Assembly: GCA_937872125.1 (NCBI GenBank)
Contig: CALMNY010000055.1
Span: 1-14,424 of the forward strand
Reading direction: 5' to 3'
Length of the DNA stretch: 14,424 bases
From: an uncultured Candidatus Competibacteraceae bacterium
GTDB taxonomy: Bacteria > Pseudomonadota > Gammaproteobacteria > Competibacterales > Competibacteraceae
Shown here: positions 7,680 through 14,169 of the stretch, one piece after another
Layout: every line of letters starts with the position of its first letter
Numbering within the stretch: the first letter of the stretch is position 1
Notes under the pieces: generated by a model
Told to the model about the DNA's origin: nothing
The model's database searches: none
Seen by the model: only the letters and a program-made list of their open reading frames with translations
Translations under genes and position numbers: made by a program

Positions 7680-7906
7680 CCGAATCCTGGGTCACGCTGA
7701 CTGTGTTCGACACCCTGCCCGCAGCCGAGATCGCCCGTGGTCGCTTGCAGGTGGAAGGCATCACGTGCGCGCTGGTGGATCGTTCGCTGTTGCCACTGGG
7801 CCTCGTCGTTGACAGTATCGAACTTCAGGTTCCAGCCGCACAGCGGGAACAAGCCTGCGATGTGCTGGCGCGGGATTATTCCGGGGAGCTTGAGTTCGAG
7901 CCATGA
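7676..7906 (+). CDS. Small DUF2007-type protein
   Basis: A 76-residue protein with the pattern of the DUF2007 family (sometimes called putative signal transducing protein): a beta-alpha-beta fold beginning VTLTVFDTLPAAEIARGRL, a middle GITCALVDRS, and VPAAQREQACDVL near the end. No membrane segment, signal peptide or cysteine pair is seen. The molecular role of this family is not established to my knowledge. It overlaps mlaA and the acyltransferase gene by 4 bp each (ATGA junctions), so it is translated together with two outer-membrane lipid genes. Confidence 0.85.
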   Translation: MTESWVTLTVFDTLPAAEIARGRLQVEGITCALVDRSLLPLGLVVDSIELQVPAAQREQACDVLARDYSGELEFEP

Positions 7907-8784
7907 ACCGGCAGGCGTTGCTGACCGGCCTGCTGCGTCTGACCGCCCGGTTGTCGCTGCCGGTCGCGCACGCGATTGGCACGGCACTGGGCTGGCTGCT
8001 GGGGCGGATTCCCAATCCGATGCGGCGCATCGCCGCCCGCAATCTGGCGCTGGTGTTTCCCGCCATGACGGAGGCCGATCGTCATCGGCTGCTCCGCGCC
8101 AACCTGATGGAAACCGGCAAACTGTTGCTGGAACTGGGGCCGTTGTGGCTGTGGCCCGGCGCGCGAGTGCTGGCGCTGGTTCGAGATTCCGTAGCAGGCG
8201 AGGAAGCGCTGGCGGCCGCCGTGCAGCAAAAGCAGGGAGCCATCCTGCTGACGCCCCATCTTGGTTCCTGGGAAGTGGCCGGCTTGTACTATTCCAGTCG
8301 CCATCCGCTGACCATTCTTTACCGCCCCAGCCGACTGGGACTGGACGAACTGAGCGTGCGCGGGCGCGGCCGGCTCGGCGGCAAGGTCGTGGCGACGGAC
8401 GCCCACGGTGTGCGCGCCCTGTTGACCTCTCTGCGCAACGGCGAAGTTCTCGGCATCCTCCCCGATCAGGACCCTGGCCCCGAAAGCGGCGTATTCGCGC
8501 CGTTCTTCGGCATCGCCGCCAGCACCATGACTCTGGTGTCGCGGCTGGCGTTGAAAACCGGCGTACCGGTGTTTCTGACCTGGGCCGAGCGCCTGCCGCA
8601 TAGCCAGGGGTATGCGCTGCATCTGCATGCTTTGCCGGAGGTGACCACCGCCGCGTCGCTGGAAGCCTCGGTGGCGGCCCTGAACCGGGGCGTTGAAGCG
8701 GCGGTTCGGGCGTTGCCCACCCAATATCTCTGGGCCTATAAACGCTTCAAGACGCGCCCGCCGGGCGAAGCTAAACTGTATTGA
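7903..8784 (+). CDS. LpxL/HtrB-family lipid A acyltransferase
   Basis: Membrane-anchored acyltransferase expected to add a secondary acyl chain to lipid A (lauroyl in E. coli LpxL); the exact acyl chain and position cannot be read from sequence. It has 293 residues. The catalytic HX4(D/E) motif is HLGSWE (His 119, Glu 124) in LTPHLGSWEVAG. GILPDQDPG and the C-terminal YLWAYKRFKTRP are further family hallmarks. A hydrophobic N-terminal segment anchors it to the inner membrane. The start overlaps the DUF2007 stop (ATGA). The window does not show whether this is LpxL or a paralogue such as LpxM, so no symbol is given. Confidence 0.92.
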   Translation: MNRQALLTGLLRLTARLSLPVAHAIGTALGWLLGRIPNPMRRIAARNLALVFPAMTEADRHRLLRANLMETGKLLLELGPLWLWPGARVLALVRDSVAGEEALAAAVQQKQGAILLTPHLGSWEVAGLYYSSRHPLTILYRPSRLGLDELSVRGRGRLGGKVVATDAHGVRALLTSLRNGEVLGILPDQDPGPESGVFAPFFGIAASTMTLVSRLALKTGVPVFLTWAERLPHSQGYALHLHALPEVTTAASLEASVAALNRGVEAAVRALPTQYLWAYKRFKTRPPGEAKLY

Positions 8785-8796
8785 ATCACCATCACC

Positions 8797-8801
8797 GGGA
8801 G
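8797..8801 (+). promoter_or_regulatory. Ribosome binding site deciding the TAXI protein start
   Basis: GGGAG lies 8 nt before the ATG at 8810 but only 2 nt before the ATG at 8804, so the second ATG is the likelier start. Confidence 0.6.
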
Positions 8802-8809
8802 AAATGGAC

Positions 8810-9685
8810 ATGAACTTCAGACTCGCATGGCCTTGCGCATTCCTGCTCGCCGCCGGTCTGGCGCAAGCCGCCGATCCACCCATCGTGATCAGCACCGGCA
8901 AGAGCGGCGGTGGTTACAACACCATCGGCGAGCGGCTGAAAAACGTGCTGGCCGAGCAGGATCAGCCCGCACAAGTGCTGACCAGCGCCGGTTCGATTGA
9001 AAATCTCACCCGGCTCGATGATCCGCAGACTCCGGTCAGCGTGGGTCTGACCCAGGCCGACGCCCTCAAGTATTACCTCAAGGATCATCCCGGTTTTGCG
9101 GACCAGTTCATCAATCTGGGCGAGATCGGCAAGGAATGCGTATTCATCGTCACCGGCAAGGACAGCGATATTCGCAGCGACAGCGATTTGCAGCAAAAGG
9201 GCAAAAACCGGCTGATTGCCGTCCAGTCGCCGAAGAGCGGAGTGGCGGTCACCTGGGAATACATGACCCTGCTGGAGCCAGCGTTCAAGAACACCGCCCC
9301 GGCCTTCGTGGATGGCGCCGAGGCGTTGTTGCAAATCAAGAGCGGCGGCAAGGCCAGCCAGATTCAGGCGGCGATGGTGGTGCAGAAGCCGATGGCCAAA
9401 TCCACCGAGATGCAGGTGGTGCTGGACAATCCCAAGGATTTCCGGCTGGTGCCGGTCAAGGACTGGGACCTGAACGACAAGCTACCCGATGGCAGCGCGG
9501 TGTACACCTTCGAGAATGTGACCGTGGCCGAGAAGAAGTGGGGGTTCGACACCGCCGTAGACACGATTTGCACGCGCGGGCTGATGCTGGCCAACAAAAA
9601 CAAGTTGACCGCCGACCAGCGCACCCGGCTATCCAAGGTGATGTTGCTGGCGGCCAGTCGGGTAGTAGGGGAGCCTGGCAAGTAA
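8810..9685 (+). CDS. TAXI-type periplasmic solute-binding protein
   Basis: A 291-residue exported binding protein. The signal peptide is MNFRLAWPCAFLLAAGLAQA with cleavage after AQA. The mature start, PPIVISTGKSGGGYNTIG, matches the glycine-rich hallmark of TAXI proteins, the binding subunits of a TRAP transporter class. VSVGLTQADAL also fits the family, whose ligands are often dicarboxylates or glutamate. No TRAP membrane protein is in the window, so the cognate transporter is elsewhere or it has another role. It lies 25 bp after the acyltransferase, probably at the end of that operon. It converges on prpF with 3 bp between the stop codons. The family call is good; the ligand is unknown. Confidence 0.8.
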   Translation: MNFRLAWPCAFLLAAGLAQAADPPIVISTGKSGGGYNTIGERLKNVLAEQDQPAQVLTSAGSIENLTRLDDPQTPVSVGLTQADALKYYLKDHPGFADQFINLGEIGKECVFIVTGKDSDIRSDSDLQQKGKNRLIAVQSPKSGVAVTWEYMTLLEPAFKNTAPAFVDGAEALLQIKSGGKASQIQAAMVVQKPMAKSTEMQVVLDNPKDFRLVPVKDWDLNDKLPDGSAVYTFENVTVAEKKWGFDTAVDTICTRGLMLANKNKLTADQRTRLSKVMLLAASRVVGEPGK

Positions 9686-9688
9686 AGG

Positions 9689-10843
9689 TCAAGCAGCCGG
9701 GGCCGGTATGTATACCCAGCCTTCCATCAACCGGCGGGCGCTGCGCCGCGTGGTGACTTTTTCCGCTCGCCACTGGCCATGGTCGGAAACCACCATAGCG
9801 CCGACCGCCATCACCCCGGCGGCATGGCCGATCCGAACCTCGGCCCCGGTAGCAAGGGGAGCGCCGAGGGCGTCCCACGCCAGACTGCCGGGCAGCATCG
9901 CCGCCACCGCCAAGGCTATGGCGCCGGTGGCGGTGAAAGCGTGATGCAATTTGCCCATGGAGAGAATACGGGCCGTCAGGTCCACGGTGTCCGCGCCGAT
10001 GAGGGAGCCATCGGTAGCCCGATAGGCGCGGGCCGGGGCGACAAAGGCCAGCTTGGGCGTATGAGGCCGGTGCGCAGTGGCGTCGGCGGCGCAGCCAGCC
10101 AGCCCCATCGCTACTGCGCCCTGTGCGCGGATCGCTTCACACCGGGCCAGCAGAGTGGTGTCCCGGTTGAACTCGGACGGACTTTCCGTACCGGTCAGGC
10201 CGAGATCAGCGGCGCGCACGAAAATCGTGGGATTGCCGGCGTTGATCAGGCTGGCTTCGATCACGCCGAGTTCCGGGACTTCCAGCCGGTCGGTCGGCTG
10301 ACCCGTGGGCAACAGCGCGGTTTCACCCCCAGGATCGAGAAAGTCGAGGACAATTTCGGCGCCCGGAAAGGCGACGCCGGCCAGATGGAAATCGCCGTCT
10401 TCGACCGGCTGCCCGTCCTGCACGGGTAGATGTGCGAGGATCGTCTGACCGAGGTTGGCCTGCCAGATGCGCAGCGTAACGACGCCATCCGGGGGCGCGG
10501 CGACCAGGCCGCGATGGAGGCCGAACACGCCGACCGCCGCGCTGAGATTGCCGCAATTCCCGGACCAGTCAATCACCGCTTCGCTCACGGTCACCGCGCC
10601 AAAGCGGTAGTCCAGATCGAAACCGGGCCGGGTCGAGCGGGAGACCAGCGCCACCTTGCTGGTGCTGGACGTAGCGCCGCCCAGACCATCCATCTGAGTG
10701 CCGTAGGGATCGGGGCTGCCGAGGGCGCGCAATAACAATGCGTCCCGCTGTGCTGGATCGGCGGGCAGATCGGCGGGATCAACGAACAGGCCCTTGCTGG
10801 TGCCGCCGCGCATCCAGACGGCTGGGATTCGGATCAGGGACAT
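9689..10843 (-). CDS. prpF: PrpF-family isomerase/tautomerase
   Basis: A 384-residue cytosolic protein of the PrpF family, with a diaminopimelate-epimerase-like fold. Characterised members isomerise 2-methylaconitate in the 2-methylcitrate cycle (propionate breakdown) or tautomerise 4-oxalomesaconate in aromatic catabolism. Visible hallmarks: IPAVWMRGGTSKGLF at the N-terminus, MDGLGGATSSTSKVA, and SGNCGN with the likely catalytic Cys 97. IEASLINAGNPTIFVRA and SMGKLHHAFTATGAIA also fit. Start chosen at 10843; the frame extends upstream but that part is repeat-derived and not family-like. The ribosome binding site is weak. No prpB, prpC or acnD lies nearby, so the substrate is uncertain and the symbol denotes the family. 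Confidence 0.85.
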   Translation of the reverse strand: MSLIRIPAVWMRGGTSKGLFVDPADLPADPAQRDALLLRALGSPDPYGTQMDGLGGATSSTSKVALVSRSTRPGFDLDYRFGAVTVSEAVIDWSGNCGNLSAAVGVFGLHRGLVAAPPDGVVTLRIWQANLGQTILAHLPVQDGQPVEDGDFHLAGVAFPGAEIVLDFLDPGGETALLPTGQPTDRLEVPELGVIEASLINAGNPTIFVRAADLGLTGTESPSEFNRDTTLLARCEAIRAQGAVAMGLAGCAADATAHRPHTPKLAFVAPARAYRATDGSLIGADTVDLTARILSMGKLHHAFTATGAIALAVAAMLPGSLAWDALGAPLATGAEVRIGHAAGVMAVGAMVVSDHGQWRAEKVTTRRSARRLMEGWVYIPAPAA

Positions 10844-10965
10844 CAGGGGTGGTTGCTCCACGAAGGAAGTTATCCATCCAGTATAGTGGTTAGCGATGAT
10901 CGGCTGGCGGATATGCCGGAGCGGCTGGCCAGCGCCGCGCCCCTGCTTTTTAATTTCTGCTTTAG

Positions 10966-10992
10966 ATTCCGTGCCTTCCGTGTCTTCCGTGG
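10966..10992. repeat. Three 9-bp repeats of (A/C)TTCCGTGN
   Basis: ATTCCGTGC, CTTCCGTGT and CTTCCGTGG are contiguous, flanked by a T-rich arm (TTTTTAATTTCTGCTTTAG) on the left. This combination is a family of intergenic repeats I recall from many environmental bacteria; read on the other strand it is CCACGGAAGACACGGAAGG. It causes the misleading open frame upstream of prpF. Confidence 0.75.
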
Positions 10993-11020
10993 ACAAATCC
11001 AATCGCTCCAGGACAGAACA

Positions 11021-11183
11021 ATGCCGCGCATCTTCGACAATATCGAAACCGCCCTGCTTCCCGCCCTGCAAGAAACCTTATCGCTGGTGCGTGGACATCA
11101 CCGCTGATCTGATCGAGGCGATCAACCAGAGCTGGGGGCGCGAGGCGCCGCTGTCGCCTACCTACCACATTTATAGTCACTAG
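11021..11183 (+). pseudogene. Broken gene start, possibly of a helicase-like (PLD/DEAD-type) protein
   Basis: An ATG with a good ribosome binding site (AGGA, 7 nt spacer) opens a 28-residue frame, MPRIFDNIETALLPALQETL, ending at 11107. That N-terminus resembles, from memory, large helicase or restriction-type proteins that continue SYRADFCVGYFNLRGW, which is missing here. A second fragment in another frame (about 11097-11183) reads DLIEAINQSWGREAPLSPTY and may be a later piece of the same or another gene. The picture fits a large deletion leaving both ends. A real short peptide is less likely. Family identity is tentative. Confidence 0.45.
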
Positions 11184-11226
11184 AGTGCTTCCCGGTTTCC
11201 AGCCAGGATTTCAACTACGTTTTTAG

Positions 11227-11232
11227 TATAAT
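11227..11232 (+). promoter_or_regulatory. Perfect TATAAT, possible -10 box for the polyferredoxin-lar genes
   Basis: TATAAT stands in TTTTTAGTATAATTATTTTGG, the most AT-rich patch of the neighbourhood, 108 nt before the ATG at 11341. No good -35 hexamer is found 16-18 bp upstream. Confidence 0.4.
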
Positions 11233-11340
11233 TATTTTGGATCTCAATCAGCGAAAGCCCTATGTGATGCAGTAATCTCCCCGAACCCGTCAAAGCTATC
11301 CTGTCCCGCACGTTCCGACCTTCTGACAGTGCAGGCGACC

Positions 11341-12933
11341 ATGAATCAGATGTGGCTCAAGAAAATCCGGGTCGTGGTCTCGCTGGTCTTTCTGGCGCTG
11401 ACCACGCTGCTGTTCGTGGATTTCGAGCGAATCGGCGCTCCGCTCGCCGAAGGCGTGCGCTACCCGCAATTCGTACCGTCGCTGCTGAACTTTACCCAGA
11501 CCTTTGCCCTGACCGCTACCGGCTTCTTGCTGGTGCTGGCGTTGACCCTGCTGTTTGGCCGGGTGTACTGCTCGATGATCTGTCCGCTCGGCACTCTGCA
11601 AGACATCATCATTCGCATCGCGGACAAGCTGCGCAAGCCGCGCAAGGTCAAGTTCAAACCCCAAAAACCGCACAATACGTTGCGCTACGGAATGCTGGCG
11701 CTGACGGTTGGCCTGTTTCTGAGTGGCAGCACCCTGGCGCTGACCCTGCTGGACCCGTTCAGCAATTTTGGCCGCATCGCCGGCGATCTGGTGCGGCCGC
11801 TCTACGTCGCCGCCCACAACGGCGTGGGCTCGCTGCTCGAAGCTCTGGGGCTGTACGGGCCGTTCCCGCTGGCGTGGAAACCGCCGCCGCTGGCGACCCT
11901 GGCCTTTCCGGCGCTGTTTCTGATCGGACTGGTTTGGTTGAGCGCCTGGCATGGGCGGATGTTCTGCAACACGCTTTGTCCGGTCGGGGCGTTGCTGGGA
12001 CTGGTTTCGCGCTTCGCCCTCTTCAAGATTCGGATTCCCAAGGATGCCTGCATCGTCTGCGTCCAATGTTCGACTCACTGCAAAGCCGGTTGCATCCGGC
12101 TAAAAACCAAGGATATTGATTTCAGCCGTTGCGTAGCCTGCTTCAACTGCATCACCGTCTGCGAGGCGCATGGCATCGGCTATGCGCGGTCGGCGCTGAC
12201 AAAATTTCACCCCTCTCCCCCAACCCCTCTCCCTCAAGGGGAGAGGGGAGTATCGCGGCGAGCGTTGCTGCGGGGCGCGGCGACGGTGCTGGTTGGCTGG
12301 GCGGCGCTGCCCGGCGCGGAGTCGGTCGAGGCCAAGCCGCATAATCGGGTTCCAACGGTGCTGGCCAATCGCAAGACCTGGCCCATCGCCCCGCCCGGCG
12401 CTGGCGATCTGGCCCGGTTCAACGATCTTTGCACCGCCTGCCATCTGTGCGTAAGCGCCTGTCCTTACGGTGTGTTGCAACCAGCGCTGCTGGATTACGG
12501 CTTATCCGGTCTGCTGCAACCGCACATGGATTACATCAGCGGTTATTGCAGCTATGAATGCAATCTTTGCGGGCAGGTTTGTCCGACCGGGGCGATCCGG
12601 CCGCTGGACTTGGCCGCCAAGCAGACGGTTCAAATGGGCGTGGCTCACTTCGTCCGCGATAATTGCATCGTGTATACCGACCACACCGCCTGCGGCGCCT
12701 GCGATGAATACTGTCCCACCAAGGCGGTCCACATGGTTCCCTATCGGGATGGCCTGACCATCCCGGAAGTCCGGGAGAATCTGTGCGTCGGGTGCGGCGC
12801 TTGCGAGAATGCCTGTCCGACCCGGCCGCACCGGGCGATTTACGTGGATGGCCACTCGATCCAGCAACAGGCCGCACGGCCGGTGTCCAAACCCCTCAAT
12901 CAGGAGACGCAAGGTGGTGAATTTCCATTTTGA
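11341..12933 (+). CDS. Membrane polyferredoxin, NapH-like half fused to a NapG-like half
   Basis: A 530-residue electron-transfer protein. The N-terminal half is NapH/MauN-like: four membrane segments (about 9-26, 55-73, 114-137, 185-203), two CX3CP motifs (Cys 77/81 and 209/213), then two ferredoxin-type cysteine sets (237-251 and 264-274). A linker (290-303) is encoded by a palindromic repeat. Next comes SRRALLRGAATVLVGWAALPG, a twin-arginine-like motif (Arg 306/307) with a hydrophobic stretch. The C-terminal half is NapG/MauM-like with four cysteine sets: 364-374, 403-414, 442-458 and 482-492. If residues 305-325 cross the membrane, the C-terminal clusters would be periplasmic. ATG 11341 is preferred over a GTG four codons upstream. 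larC follows 33 bp later, so co-transcription is likely. The electron donor and acceptor are unknown. Confidence 0.85.
   Translation: MNQMWLKKIRVVVSLVFLALTTLLFVDFERIGAPLAEGVRYPQFVPSLLNFTQTFALTATGFLLVLALTLLFGRVYCSMICPLGTLQDIIIRIADKLRKPRKVKFKPQKPHNTLRYGMLALTVGLFLSGSTLALTLLDPFSNFGRIAGDLVRPLYVAAHNGVGSLLEALGLYGPFPLAWKPPPLATLAFPALFLIGLVWLSAWHGRMFCNTLCPVGALLGLVSRFALFKIRIPKDACIVCVQCSTHCKAGCIRLKTKDIDFSRCVACFNCITVCEAHGIGYARSALTKFHPSPPTPLPQGERGVSRRALLRGAATVLVGWAALPGAESVEAKPHNRVPTVLANRKTWPIAPPGAGDLARFNDLCTACHLCVSACPYGVLQPALLDYGLSGLLQPHMDYISGYCSYECNLCGQVCPTGAIRPLDLAAKQTVQMGVAHFVRDNCIVYTDHTACGACDEYCPTKAVHMVPYRDGLTIPEVRENLCVGCGACENACPTRPHRAIYVDGHSIQQQAARPVSKPLNQETQGGEFPF
12210..12248. repeat. Palindromic CCCCTCTCCC repeat translated inside the polyferredoxin gene
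   Basis: CCCCTCTCCC occurs at 12210-12219 and 12224-12233, and its exact reverse complement GGGAGAGGGG at 12239-12248, with a 5-nt loop TCAAG. This is a common intergenic repeat type in proteobacteria. Here it is in frame and encodes HPSPPTPLPQGERG. Confidence 0.85.
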
Positions 12934-12966
12934 CCGGTATTGGTTCGCCACGAGCGCGTGGCAGTC

Positions 12967-14169
12967 ATGAGCGTCCTGTACTACGACTGCTTCGCCGGCA
13001 TCAGTGGCGACATGCACCTGGCGGCGTTGCTCGACCTGGGCGTGGACTACGACGAACTGGTCCTTGAATTGACCGGCCTTGGTTTGGACGGCTATGGCGT
13101 GCAGGCCACGCGGGCCAGTCGCAAAGGGGTATTTGGCGTGCAGGTGCGGGTAGTGACTGATCCGAACCAGCTTGCGCGCCGCGACCTGCGCCAGATCGAG
13201 GCGATTATTGGCGGCAGCGCCTTGCGGGATTCGGTGCGCGACCGGGCCATTGCAGTGTTTCGCCGGTTGGCCGAAGCCGAGGCTCACATTCACGATACTT
13301 CGCCGGACAGCATCCACTTTCACGAAGTTGGGGCGCTGGATTCCATCGTGGACATTGTCGGCGGCGTCATCGCTCTGGATCGGCTGAACGTAGATCGGGT
13401 GCTGTGTTCGCCGGTAGAACTGGGCGGCGGCCTGGCGCATTGCGAACACGGCGTACTGCCAGCCCCCGCCCCGGCGACCCTGGAATTGCTCAAGGGCGTG
13501 CCGGTCACGCTGGGCGCAGTCCCTTTCGAGGCGACTACACCGACTGGCGCGGCTTTGCTGACGACTTTTGTGGACGAATATGTGCCGCGTCCGGAACTGA
13601 TCATCCATCGGATCGGCTACGGCGTCGGCCATCGCGATGGTCCCATTCCCAACGTACTGCGGGCTTTTCTGGGCGAGAAGCGCGGGAGCGATGAGGAACG
13701 GCGGGAATTTTGCGTGCTGGAATGCAATATTGATGACATGAATCCGGAGTGCTACGACCATGTGCTGGAGCGGCTGTTTGCGGCGGGAGCGAATGATGCC
13801 TGGCTGACGACGGCGCTGATGAAGAAGAATCGGCCCGCGACCGTGCTCAGCGTGTTATGCGCGCCCGAACTGGGACGGACCCTGACCGAATTGCTGCTGA
13901 CTGAAACCACCACCCTGGGCGTGCGTCAGTATCCGGTGATACGGGCTGCCCTGGCGCGGGAAATTCTGCACGTGACGACCCGCTATGGCGAAGTGGCGGT
14001 CAAAATCGCGCACCATCTGGGCCGGCCGCTGCGCGGCAAGCCGGAATACGAAGACTGCAAGCGGTTGGCGCTGGAACGCCGTGTGCCGATTCACGCCGTC
14101 TACGCCGCCGTGCGGGAGGCGCTATTGAGCCACGAACTGGGGGTGGAACCAGCCCCATCATCCCCATGA
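12967..14169 (+). CDS. larC: Nickel insertion protein for the nickel-pincer cofactor
   Basis: LarC (DUF111) inserts nickel into the pincer nucleotide made by LarB and LarE, giving the cofactor of lactate racemase and related LarA enzymes. It has 400 residues in one uninterrupted frame, unlike Lactiplantibacillus plantarum, where larC is read through a frameshift. Visible hallmarks: YDCFAGISGDMHLAALLDLG at the N-terminus, HFHEVGALDSIVDIVG (from His 117), ATTPTGAALL, GYGVGHRDGPIPNVLR, and, in the C-terminal domain, CNIDDMNPECYDHVLE. The ATG at 12967 is chosen because the family begins right there; a GTG three codons upstream is possible and no strong ribosome binding site decides. It overlaps larE by 4 bp and sits 33 bp after the polyferredoxin gene. 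Confidence 0.95.
   Translation: MSVLYYDCFAGISGDMHLAALLDLGVDYDELVLELTGLGLDGYGVQATRASRKGVFGVQVRVVTDPNQLARRDLRQIEAIIGGSALRDSVRDRAIAVFRRLAEAEAHIHDTSPDSIHFHEVGALDSIVDIVGGVIALDRLNVDRVLCSPVELGGGLAHCEHGVLPAPAPATLELLKGVPVTLGAVPFEATTPTGAALLTTFVDEYVPRPELIIHRIGYGVGHRDGPIPNVLRAFLGEKRGSDEERREFCVLECNIDDMNPECYDHVLERLFAAGANDAWLTTALMKKNRPATVLSVLCAPELGRTLTELLLTETTTLGVRQYPVIRAALAREILHVTTRYGEVAVKIAHHLGRPLRGKPEYEDCKRLALERRVPIHAVYAAVREALLSHELGVEPAPSSP

Larger units (their letters stand above)
10844..11340. other. 497-bp stretch without an intact gene
   Basis: Between divergent prpF and the polyferredoxin gene. It holds a 9-bp repeat (10966-10992), a broken gene start (11021-11183), and an AT-rich patch (about 11219-11241) with a perfect TATAAT. 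Both flanking genes must draw promoters from here. I see no RNA gene. Confidence 0.7.

Noticed and set aside
7876..8901. 341-codon minus-strand frame opposite the acyltransferase
   Set aside because: Gln/Arg/His-rich shadow of a gene with clear LpxL motifs.
10844..11071. N-terminal extension of prpF by 76 codons
   Set aside because: The extension translates the 9-bp repeat and the antisense of the broken gene start. The family's N-terminus begins at the ATG at 10843.
11236..11249. Possible FNR-type site (TTGGATCTCAATCA) before the polyferredoxin
   Set aside because: Several mismatches to TTGAT-N4-ATCAA in both half-sites, so I do not count it as an FNR box.
12224..12248. Hairpin as a transcription terminator
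   Set aside because: It is inside an intact reading frame, has no T-tract, and fits a dispersed repeat better.
12502..13761. 419-codon minus-strand frame opposite the polyferredoxin and larC
   Set aside because: Both plus-strand genes have strong family motifs through this region. The minus frame has no recognisable features and a shadow-like composition.
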